This document shows positions 17,239 to 22,955 of a stretch of DNA of 39,067 nt, in pieces. Positions within the stretch are counted from its first letter, which is position 1. The number at the start of each line of letters is the position of its first letter. The DNA comes from Acinetobacter vivianii. GTDB taxonomy: Bacteria; Pseudomonadota; Gammaproteobacteria; Pseudomonadales; Moraxellaceae. The translations under genes and the position numbers were made by a program. The notes beneath the pieces are model-generated. The model had not been told where the DNA came from, ran no database searches, and worked only from the letters and a program-made list of their open reading frames with translations. Location: assembly GCF_014635885.1 (NCBI RefSeq), contig NZ_BMDR01000015.1, forward strand, positions 1-39,067, given 5' to 3'.

Positions 17239-17673
17239 CTATTGATTTACTGGAATTTCAGGCGGGTTTTTATTTGATTTAACGAATGTGCCTTGATTAT
17301 AAAAATCTAGTTTTCCGTCCGTATAAACCACGCATTCCGTTTGTAATGAACCCTCTACACAGTAGGTATTATCTTTTACAAACTCTAATTTTTTGCCCTC
17401 AATCTTGCCAACGAGTTGAGGAAGCTTGATAGGGTTAATGTCTTGAATTGGGTTGCGGATTTGATAATTGAACTTGGTAATAGAATAGCGATCGTTAGAG
17501 TCCTTTTCGCCAATCGTGTAATACGCATAGAATCTTGCATTTTTGTCTACAGATTCAGGCACCCAAGTACCAGAAATATCAGGTTTAGTGAAGCAGGCTG
17601 TCAGTGCAATACCTAAAGCTAAAACCACTGAGCCTTTTTTTAGTGTAGTAAAAACTGATTTATTGATTTCCAT
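17239..17673 (-). CDS. Lipoprotein, transfer locus
   Basis: 144 residues with a lipoprotein signal (lipobox LTAC near residue 27) and mature start FTKPDISGTWVPES. The DISGTW start and beta-rich pattern resemble small lipocalin-like lipoproteins; a Cys pair (YCVEG, TECVVY) may form a disulfide. Its start overlaps the upstream lipoprotein gene by 14 nt. It could be a structural partner of VirB6/VirB9 or an entry-exclusion protein; no specific family recognised. Confidence 0.78.
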   Translation of the reverse strand: MEINKSVFTTLKKGSVVLALGIALTACFTKPDISGTWVPESVDKNARFYAYYTIGEKDSNDRYSITKFNYQIRNPIQDINPIKLPQLVGKIEGKKLEFVKDNTYCVEGSLQTECVVYTDGKLDFYNQGTFVKSNKNPPEIPVNQ

Positions 17674-18037
17674 TTTGTGGTTCTCTCTCGTAGGTTAAAA
17701 CACCGTTGTCACCACCTAACTTCAATTTGCCATCCACCAGTTGAAAACACGCTTTGTTAGGCGCACATAGCAAGCCATTTTCAGGCTTAAACTCCATACT
17801 GGTGAAAACACCTCTAGCTAGAATAGAAACGGCATATACGTCTTTGGTTTCGGTTTTATCAATGATTACTCGATCATTAATAACTACGTCATTTGCACTT
17901 TGGGACTTTTGCCCCGTTGGGTTCATCCAAACCCCGATATAGTCATCCCCTTTTACGCCTGAATCTTTAGGTTCATCCGAGCAGCCACTAGACAGACCCG
18001 TCAGTACGAAAATTAGGGGTAAAAAAACTTTTTTCAT
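17660..18037 (-). CDS. Lipoprotein, transfer locus
   Basis: 125 residues with a lipoprotein signal (MKKVFLPLIFVLTGLSSGC, lipobox SSGC). The mature part has DDYIGVWMNPTGQ, similar in layout to the GTW start of the next gene's product, and LLCAPNKACFQL with two cysteines. It begins 4 nt inside the 3' end of the first lipoprotein gene (overlap 18034-18037). Likely an envelope component of the transfer apparatus; exact role unknown. Confidence 0.78.
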   Translation of the reverse strand: MKKVFLPLIFVLTGLSSGCSDEPKDSGVKGDDYIGVWMNPTGQKSQSANDVVINDRVIIDKTETKDVYAVSILARGVFTSMEFKPENGLLCAPNKACFQLVDGKLKLGGDNGVLTYEREPQNGNQ

Positions 18038-18231
18038 GCTTTTGTGCCCTCCACCAAACTTGTTGTAGTTTTTGCGAATGGGTCAGAATGTTGGTAATCA
18101 GCACTTGGCAAAGGTTGATAAACACATGCACATGGAGATTTCTTTAATCCCTTTTGTGAAGCTGAGTTTGATGCACAACCAGAAATAGCTGTTACGCAAA
18201 CGGTAGTTAAAATGATGAGTGTTTTTTTCAT
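18034..18231 (-). CDS. VirB7-like small lipoprotein
   Basis: 65 residues with a clear lipoprotein signal (MKKTLIILTTVCVTAISGC) and a short mature part with two more cysteines (SPCACVYQPLP). Size, lipobox and place at the head of the virB6-B8-B9-B10-B11 block fit VirB7, which anchors VirB9 in the outer membrane. VirB7 proteins are too short for confident assignment by eye. Its upstream region carries the dyad operator at 18253-18280. Confidence 0.75.
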   Translation of the reverse strand: MKKTLIILTTVCVTAISGCASNSASQKGLKKSPCACVYQPLPSADYQHSDPFAKTTTSLVEGTKA

Positions 18232-18252
18232 GAGGTCACCTTGTTACTTAGC

Positions 18253-18280
18253 TATAGAGTTATAACAGTATAACTCTATA
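18253..18280 (-). promoter_or_regulatory. Transfer-locus dyad operator, copy 1
   Basis: Perfect 12-bp inverted repeat TATAGAGTTATA/TATAACTCTATA around ACAG, 22 nt upstream of the first lipoprotein gene. A minus-strand promoter TTTAGA-17-TTATAA overlaps it. The same core is at 8315-8340, so a common repressor or activator probably controls both transfer operons. Confidence 0.78.
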
Positions 18281-18418
18281 AGTCTAAAAATAGTACAATT
18301 TTACCTAAAATATACGGTTCTGAGTGTTTCAAAAGGTAAACAAAAATAGAACAATAATAATGAAAGCTTTTATTTTCATGTACTTAAATTTACTGTATTT
18401 ACCGAAAAGTATAACGGT
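18281..18418. other. AT-rich spacer, no gene seen
   Basis: Between the transfer operator and the 121-bp repeat. AT-rich with no open frame of note; it holds the upstream part of the minus-strand promoter and nothing else I can name. Confidence 0.5.
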
Positions 18419-18539
18419 AGCTCGAAATTTAACGCACGTATTGCTCAAGCTTTAGCTTGGGCAATGCTAAGTTCAATTTGAGCAATCAACCGACTGTACC
18501 CCGTTGCTATCGTAATGACAGGTACAGAGGGCGATAGTA
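18419..18539 (+). repeat. 121-bp perfect inverted repeat, left copy (IR-A)
   Basis: Exact reverse complement of 24274-24394. It contains two potential hairpins: ATTGCTCAAGCT facing AGCTTGGGCAAT, and CTGTACC facing GGTACAG. The two copies bracket 5.7 kb holding the folded region, par genes, toxIN and the AcrVA2-like gene. No open frame. Confidence 0.95.
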
Positions 18540-18546
18540 AGACTGG

Positions 18547-18602
18547 AAACACAAGATATAGTGGAGATCCACAGCTCGACCGATACTAGATATTGTGTTT
18601 TG
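18547..18602 (+). repeat. 56-bp module beside IR-A, left copy
   Basis: Near-identical to 24216-24271 (one difference seen) with quasi-inverted ends AAACACAA and TTGTGTTT. Relative to the 121-bp repeat it lies in the opposite orientation from its partner: both copies read the same way on the plus strand while the 121-bp units are inverted. Confidence 0.85.
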
Positions 18603-18719
18603 AGAAATTTTAGAAAGTCTGCAAAAGACAGAAATGTAATATTTTGCCAGTCGCATTTTATGTTCCAAAAAAGTCATATTTTTATAAAACAATAATTTAT
18701 GAAAATTGAGAGCAGAGAT

Positions 18720-18900
18720 CCTGGTCTAATTGCAGCTGAGTGGCCATGAGATATTTTGCCAATGGATATTAAAGCATCAACAATATGATTTAAAAAAACT
18801 GTGGAAAACTTTTAAAAAAATAAATTCGTTTAAGTATCTGATTAATCATTTTTTTGTTCTTTATTTGATCAAATATTAGCCAAGTTTTTGATACTAAACA
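18720..18900. other. AT-rich stretch with a DnaA-box-like site; possible origin region
   Basis: TGTGGAAAA at 18800-18808 is the complement of TTTTCCACA, which fits the DnaA consensus TTWTNCACA. About 90 bp of very AT-rich DNA follows. Together with the absence of genes and nearness to par, this could be part of the replication origin. No iterons were seen, so support is weak. Confidence 0.3.
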
Positions 18901-18908
18901 AAAAAAGT

Positions 18909-18943
18909 AAAGCCCCGAAGGTCTTGCAACCTTCGGGGCTTTT
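18909..18943. terminator. Strong bidirectional terminator
   Basis: 11-bp stem AGCCCCGAAGG/CCTTCGGGGCT with an 8-base loop. TTTT follows on the plus strand and a longer T-rich tail on the minus strand. It insulates the region to its left from the folded region and par operon. Confidence 0.85.
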
Positions 18944-18959
18944 GCTTATATTTGTTGGT

Positions 18960-19760
18960 ACACAGTTATTTGATGCCGTTAACATCATCTAACGAAGATC
19001 GAAAGGTTTGGCGACCGTTCCGATTTCACCCGAAGGCTTAATTGTACCTAGATTCTATTGTTGCATAAATAGGTAATTTTGCAAGCCCTCTAGTAAAAAA
19101 ACTTCGTTAATTTTATGTCTATTCGTGTATCAAATAAGTGCAAACTTATTTTGCCGAGTCTCGTCTACTTCTGTGATTTATAAAGCTTTATGTTTGTAAG
19201 AGCGTTGCCTTAAATGGACTAACAACGGCATACAGCTTTCATAGACGGTTCGTGTAGCAGGTGGACATAAGTGACGGCAGTATCACGAACGCATGAGTTT
19301 AAGCATTTAGCCAGTGCAAAAACGCCCGCATACTGATGAAAAGCACAATAATTGTGGGGTCGCAGGGAATACGCTTGGAACTGGTATAAGTTAGATGTTG
19401 GGGAAACCCTCCTAGAGATTACCGACCAAGTGAGTGAGCTAATGCGTGTGCTAGGGGAGCTGTAAGGCTCTAAATACTCACTTGCTGTTATGCCCTTACA
19501 TTGGCATACAGTGTCGATTGAAAGCGACGTCGGCTCCGACAGCAAGCTTCAACGGCAATATTCGAGGTAGCCATTTTAAGCATTTTTTTGCTTAGGCTAT
19601 CTAGGGTGAATATTGCCGAAATCTGCTCAATCTCACCAACTGCAAGGGCAGTTAAGCGAAGCGTACTGACCGCAGCAGTGGTGTGATTGATAGCAGATGA
19701 GTGCCTTATTGTAAGAGCGCCTTATCCCAATCTACTTATAAGTATTCCTTATATACAGTT
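18960..19760 (+). ncRNA. Candidate large structured noncoding RNA (strand tentative)
   Basis: About 800 bp without a convincing protein gene, with many long complementary pairs: GTTCGTG/CACGAAC (19244 and 19282 area), AGTGAGT/ACTCACT (19428 and 19486 area), CTGTTATGCC/GGCATACAG (19491-19512), CGGCAATATTC/GAATATTGCCG (19552-19622) enclosing AGGTAGCC/GGCTATCT, and ATCTGCT/AGCAGAT enclosing CAATC/GATTG and AACTGC/GCAGTT (19620-19700). One stem has a G-U pair and one hairpin a GAAA loop only when read on the plus strand, favouring that strand. GC content looks higher than in flanking DNA. Large ornate RNAs such as GOLLD or ROOL are comparable in size; I cannot confirm membership. A ColE1-like primer RNA is another option. 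Confidence 0.45.
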
Positions 19761-19835
19761 TTACTGATAAAGAATTTAATATCAAAAACTTAGACAATAA
19801 AACTTTAATTACAAAACTATCTAAAATACACCTTG

Positions 19836-19870
19836 ATTGTTTTGTGAGTACAAATTAATATATGTATAAA
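19836..19870 (+). promoter_or_regulatory. par-operon promoter sharing the leading-region promoter core
   Basis: TTGTTTTGT, GAGT, ACAAAT, nine bases, then TATAAA at 19865-19870. This aligns base for base with the cassette promoters further right (TTTTGT-ACTC-ACAAAT-nine bases-TATAAT). Only the 4-base loop is changed, and it is the complement of the usual loop. The minus strand therefore shows the exact TTTGTACTCACAAA core too. No leader hairpin follows. The first par gene starts at 19889. Confidence 0.7.
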
Positions 19871-19888
19871 TAGTTCAGAGATATTACT

Positions 19889-20122
19889 ATGAGCAGATCA
19901 ACAAAAGGTATGACCCGATCAACTATGATTGGTAATCAAAACAGTGTTAAAGAAGTCGTTAAAGAAGATAGATTTCAAGCTCGAATGAATTATGAAGATA
20001 AGCAAAAGCTGCTTAAATTTTGTAAGGATAATGGTTTAAATCTAACAGATTATTTACTCACAACAATGGTTGACAACGGCATTCTTCCAGAAGCAAGACG
20101 ACCAGTTAAAACAAAGAATTAA
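19889..20122 (+). CDS. Small ribbon-helix-helix-like protein, first gene of par operon
   Basis: 77 residues: basic N-terminus (MSRSTKGMTRST), then DRFQARMNYEDKQKLLKFCKDNGLNLTDYLLTTMV, which has the strand-helix-helix pattern of MetJ/Arc-type DNA-binding proteins. Its promoter holds the TTTGT-N4-ACAAA dyad shared with the leading-region genes, so it is the leading candidate for an autorepressor that also controls them. It lies 16 nt upstream of ParA. Alternative: a ParG-like partition partner. Confidence 0.75.
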   Translation: MSRSTKGMTRSTMIGNQNSVKEVVKEDRFQARMNYEDKQKLLKFCKDNGLNLTDYLLTTMVDNGILPEARRPVKTKN

Positions 20123-20138
20123 TATCAAGGAATTTATT

Positions 20139-20849
20139 ATGAACGCTAAAACTAAATTATCTATCGTTATTACATTGGCTAATCAGAAAGGTGGAGTATC
20201 TAAAACGACTACTTCAATTAATCTTGCTGTAGGCTTAGCACTTCGCGGTTATGACGTATTGCTTGTTGACGGTGACCCGCAGGCATCTTCATTACACTGG
20301 GCAACTGTACGTGATGAATCTGAGATCGAATTAAATAATTTAACGGTAATTGGTGTACCTAAAACTAACTTGGCAAAAGAAGTAGCTAAGCTCAAAGTGA
20401 ATTACGATTTTCTTATTATTGATGGCGCAGGTAGACAGTCAGAATTAACCAGACTTGCCTTAGTTGCGTGTGATATTGCAATTATACCTAATACGACTTC
20501 ACCACTTGATGCATGGGCTACAGAAGCAACTATACAGTCTATTAATGAGATTCAAAGCTATCGAGACTTTAAATCGTATTTCCTTTTAAGTGGCGTAAGT
20601 AAAAGAACAAAAGTTTTTACTGAGGTTAAAGATTATTTAACTCAAACCTATCCAGATCAGAAAATTTTAGACACAGTTATTGAGTCAAGAACAGCATACG
20701 CACGTAGCTTGGGGGATGGCTTGACTATTTTTGAATACAAAAATGATCAAGGTAAAAAGGATGATAAAGGGATAGCTGAAGTTAACGCCTTGATTGATGA
20801 AATTCTTGATCGTGAGGGATTAACAAAATTGAGTGAGGAAGCCGTTTAA
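20139..20849 (+). CDS. parA: ParA-type partition ATPase
   Basis: 236 residues. Deviant Walker A ANQKGGVSKTTTSINLA, then LLVDGDPQASSLHW and DFLIIDGAGRQSELTRLAL, as in small plasmid ParA/MinD-type ATPases. It moves plasmid copies apart together with a DNA-binding partner. I place the start at ATG 20139 (AAGGA just upstream; protein begins MNAKTKLSIVITLANQ); an earlier in-frame ATG at 20070 lies within the previous gene. The stop shares one base with the start of the next gene (TAATG). Confidence 0.95.
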   Translation: MNAKTKLSIVITLANQKGGVSKTTTSINLAVGLALRGYDVLLVDGDPQASSLHWATVRDESEIELNNLTVIGVPKTNLAKEVAKLKVNYDFLIIDGAGRQSELTRLALVACDIAIIPNTTSPLDAWATEATIQSINEIQSYRDFKSYFLLSGVSKRTKVFTEVKDYLTQTYPDQKILDTVIESRTAYARSLGDGLTIFEYKNDQGKKDDKGIAEVNALIDEILDREGLTKLSEEAV

Positions 20850-21250
20850 TGAAAGCACCTAAAAGCATTGCTAGCATTACTAACAATGCTCATATTGCGA
20901 ATGAAAAAAGCCATCTGGTCAATTCTTTGAATTTTGACAAGATGCAAAAAATTCCGATTAATCCTGATCTTTATAAGAAGATCGACAAGGTTGCCAGTAA
21001 GCGAAAAATTGTATTGGCCGATATAGCACGGGCAGCATTGGAGTTTTACTTGAATAATCCTGATGCACCGTATAGCACAGAGCTGAGCCAGAAGAACTCA
21101 AAAAAATTGATCTACACCATTAATCAGCTAATGGATGTAAAGATCGAAAAATTTAAGTCAGATCATGGAGTCAACCGCAGCGATCAGATCAGACGGGCTT
21201 TATCAGCGTGGTTGATCAATGAAAATTTAATGAAATGGGAAGATAAATAA
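20849..21250 (+). CDS. RHH-type protein, probable ParB-like partition partner
   Basis: 133 residues. Middle section MQKIPINPDLYKKIDKVASKRKIVLADIARAALEFYLNN and the later VNRSDQIRRALSAWLINEN each resemble ribbon-helix-helix segments. The start overlaps the parA stop by one base, so translation is coupled. Position directly after parA suggests the DNA-binding half of the partition system. No parS was identified with confidence. Confidence 0.75.
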   Translation: MKAPKSIASITNNAHIANEKSHLVNSLNFDKMQKIPINPDLYKKIDKVASKRKIVLADIARAALEFYLNNPDAPYSTELSQKNSKKLIYTINQLMDVKIEKFKSDHGVNRSDQIRRALSAWLINENLMKWEDK

Positions 21251-21547
21251 ATGGTAAAGGTCATCGAAGAACGTAGCTGTTATACAGTGGAAATCACCCC
21301 TAGAGCATTGGGCGGTGAAGCAACAATCATCGGCATGGGCTTTGCCATGAATATTCCAGAGGATACACCAGTAAAAATATCATCGGCAAAATTCTATCTG
21401 AAGCATGAGCCAATTTTTAACACGTATTTTCTGCATTGGAATTGGATGTTAAACCCAGCCAAGAAAGAGCAAGGCGATGGTAACGGTAATTGTTGTATTA
21501 CAGAAGCAGACTTTTTAGAGCTTAAAAAGCACTTTCTGGTGTGTTAA
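21251..21547 (+). CDS. Unknown protein, par operon
   Basis: 98 residues beginning MVKVIEERSCYTVEITPRALGG. The ATG follows immediately after the previous stop codon. Beta-rich first half, aromatic stretch (FLHWNWMLNP) and a short helical end. No family recognised. Co-transcription with parA is likely from the zero spacing. Confidence 0.7.
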   Translation: MVKVIEERSCYTVEITPRALGGEATIIGMGFAMNIPEDTPVKISSAKFYLKHEPIFNTYFLHWNWMLNPAKKEQGDGNGNCCITEADFLELKKHFLVC

Positions 21548-21561
21548 TAGGATGAACAATT

Positions 21562-21750
21562 ATGAGTCCAGATACTATAAAAAATAAGCTGATTATTCTT
21601 AATGAAGCTGACCAGAAAAATTATGATTACTTAATTGCACAGGTAGATCGGGTTGCAATTGAGTACGCTATAAATGAGTTGGAGAGCCAGAATAAGCGAC
21701 CCTATTTATCAAATATATTTAAGTTGCTAGACATACCGCCCCGACACTAA
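21562..21750 (+). CDS. Small unknown protein, end of par operon
   Basis: 62 residues, mostly helical and charged (MSPDTIKNKLIILNEADQKNYDYLIAQ...). It begins 14 nt after the previous gene. Its stop codon lies inside the loop of the terminator at 21738-21760, marking it as the last gene of this transcript. Function unknown. Confidence 0.65.
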   Translation: MSPDTIKNKLIILNEADQKNYDYLIAQVDRVAIEYAINELESQNKRPYLSNIFKLLDIPPRH

Positions 21751-21760
21751 AGGGGCTTTG
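21738..21760 (+). terminator. Terminator of the par operon
   Basis: Short stem GCCCC/GGGGC followed by TTTG. The stop codon of the preceding gene sits in the loop. Confidence 0.6.
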
Positions 21761-21779
21761 TTGTCTATGGAGGTGCCAC

Positions 21780-21986
21780 ATGCTGAAAATTATTTTAAGA
21801 GTGCTTGTCATCATGGGTTTTCTGATGCCTGCAATTATTATGTATTTTTTCCCAAGCCTAACGAGTACAAAATTCTTTTGGCTGAGTATGCTTGTATTCT
21901 GTATTTTGCTGCTTCGCATACGTGGAATTTTATTATTCTTAGGCATAACTTTTGCCAGTGTATCTTCAATGTTCCCCCGCAGGTAA
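21780..21986 (+). CDS. Small two-helix membrane protein
   Basis: 68 residues, nearly all hydrophobic: helices at about 2-25 and 33-60 with a short polar turn (FPSLTSTK) and an RR C-terminus. A strong GGAGG ribosome site stands 8 bases before the ATG at 21780. That is why I prefer this frame to an overlapping one starting at 21758. Function unknown; small membrane proteins of plasmids include holin-like and entry-exclusion types. Confidence 0.6.
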   Translation: MLKIILRVLVIMGFLMPAIIMYFFPSLTSTKFFWLSMLVFCILLLRIRGILLFLGITFASVSSMFPRR

Positions 21987-22141
21987 TTTGCAATTTATTC
22001 CAATCCGGAGAGCTGCACCGGCTTTAAAAAACTGACCTAAGTAATTGAGTTACCGTTCAACTAAAAATTACCAATTGGCATAATACATCATCTTCAGCTC
22101 TCCCCTTACACCACTAATGACTAAAAGACCTGTAAGGCTAT

Positions 22142-22621
22142 TCAGTCATATAACGCAGACTCTAAAAGCTTAAAATCGCATGAAAGACGCGCTATGAAAG
22201 AATTTTTATTCTTATTAACTAAATTATAGAGTTGGAGGGCTTGGGCTTGGATTTCTTCTTGATAATGCAAGATAAACTCATATTGGTTCTGCAATAAACG
22301 ACCATATTTATCAGTAACATCAATAGTGATCTCTATTAGCTGATCCTCTATTACAGGGAACATATTATTGATATGGATTACGCCTAACTTGTTATTTGGA
22401 TTGCCCTTTTCATGTAATTTAAAGACAGTAATATTATTAATTTTGTCTTGCTTGGGCTTATATGAGGATAAAGGCGCGTAGTAGTTTAAGCCATTTATTA
22501 CCATGAGAACGCCAACATAAGGACGTGTACCACCATAATTATTCTGTATTTTGAAGTCTAATGATTTCATTTTATTAATAAAATCATCTTTTATAGTGTA
22601 GAAACGAAGTGGTTTAGACAT
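22142..22621 (-). CDS. toxN: ToxN/AbiQ-type endoribonuclease toxin (type III toxin-antitoxin)
   Basis: 159 residues starting MSKPLRFYTIKDDF. Motifs FYTI, RPYVGVLMVINGLNYYAPLSSYKPKQ, VFKLHEKGNPNNKLGVIHINNMFPV and LQNQYEFILHYQEEIQAQALQLY match ToxN family proteins, which cut RNA in A-rich contexts and are held inactive by ToxI RNA repeats. I place the start at ATG 22621; a longer frame to 22672 would run through the terminator between toxI and toxN. The repeat array, terminator and toxin order is the standard type III layout. ToxN systems stabilise plasmids and abort phage infection. Confidence 0.92.
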   Translation of the reverse strand: MSKPLRFYTIKDDFINKMKSLDFKIQNNYGGTRPYVGVLMVINGLNYYAPLSSYKPKQDKINNITVFKLHEKGNPNNKLGVIHINNMFPVIEDQLIEITIDVTDKYGRLLQNQYEFILHYQEEIQAQALQLYNLVNKNKNSFIARLSCDFKLLESALYD

Positions 22622-22634
22622 AACTTTTAAAAAT

Positions 22635-22666
22635 AAAAAATGGCATCCGTAAGGATACCATTTTTT
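22635..22666 (-). terminator. Terminator between toxI and toxN
   Basis: 8-bp stem TGGTATCC/GGATGCCA with loop TTAC, preceded by A6 and followed by T6 on the minus strand. In type III systems this partial terminator sets the excess of antitoxin RNA over toxin mRNA. Confidence 0.9.
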
Positions 22667-22692
22667 ATACACCTACCATAAAGATAGAGTAA

Positions 22693-22764
22693 ATTTTTCA
22701 ATCCGCATTTAAGGGTAGTGGGACACCCATTTTTCAATCCGCATTTAAAGGTAGTGGGACACCT
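22693..22764 (-). ncRNA. toxI: ToxI antitoxin RNA: two 36-nt tandem repeats
   Basis: Two adjacent 36-nt units (22729-22764, then 22693-22728 in transcript order) that differ at two positions. On the transcript strand each reads GGTGTCCCACTACC, then an A/T-rich part, then GCGGATTGAAAAAT. ToxI RNAs consist of such tandem units of about 34-36 nt that ToxN processes into pseudoknotted monomers bound to toxin. Only two full repeats are present, at the low end of the known range. Confidence 0.9.
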
Positions 22765-22773
22765 ATTGAATTT

Positions 22774-22802
22774 ACTATAGTAAATTTATGCCTATAAGTC
22801 AA
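22774..22802 (-). promoter_or_regulatory. toxIN promoter
   Basis: On the minus strand TTGACT (22802-22797), a 17-bp spacer, and TATAGT (22779-22774), placing the transcription start about 5-8 bases before the first ToxI repeat. Confidence 0.85.
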
Positions 22803-22846
22803 TCTAGGGTAAAGGCTGATCTATGATCATAAAGAAATATTTTCGA

Positions 22847-22955
22847 TACCGATGCTTGGTCATTTCAGCAAATTAGCTGAAAAGACCAGGCATCTAATTT
22901 AACGATCAATTTTAAGAGGTTATGAAAGGAGGGGTTTTGTCAGAATGGTCAATTA
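22847..22955 (-). repeat. 109-bp 3'-end module, copy 2 (first copy at 3241-3349)
   Basis: Begins, on the minus strand, at the stop codon of the AcrVA2-like gene and contains the same long hairpin as copy 1. It differs at only a few bases near GGTTATGAAAGGAGGG. A shared 3' region behind two unrelated genes points to duplication by recombination at gene ends. Confidence 0.8.

Noticed and set aside
19100..19130. Possible Xer (pdif) site near ACTTCGTTAA
   Set aside because: The XerC-like half is imperfect, no 6-bp spacer and XerD half follow at the right distance. I saw no convincing pdif site elsewhere either, though I could not search exhaustively.
19219..19545. Minus-strand open frame of 108 codons inside the folded region
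   Set aside because: No ribosome site, unusual composition, and it lies across several strong complementary pairs; better explained as chance frame in structured RNA sequence.
21758..22027. Alternative frame overlapping the small membrane protein
   Set aside because: It lacks a ribosome site and starts in the terminator, whereas the frame at 21780 has a strong GGAGG and a consistent membrane pattern.
22693..22764. Tandem 36-bp repeats resembling a minimal CRISPR array
   Set aside because: The units are directly adjacent without spacers, and lie between a promoter and a terminator-toxN pair, which is the ToxI antitoxin layout. No cas genes are present.
22695..22764. Remnant insertion-sequence ends (GGTAGTGGGACACC)
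   Set aside because: First impression was of duplicated transposon ends, but there is no transposase fragment or target duplication, and the ToxI reading explains the sequence fully.
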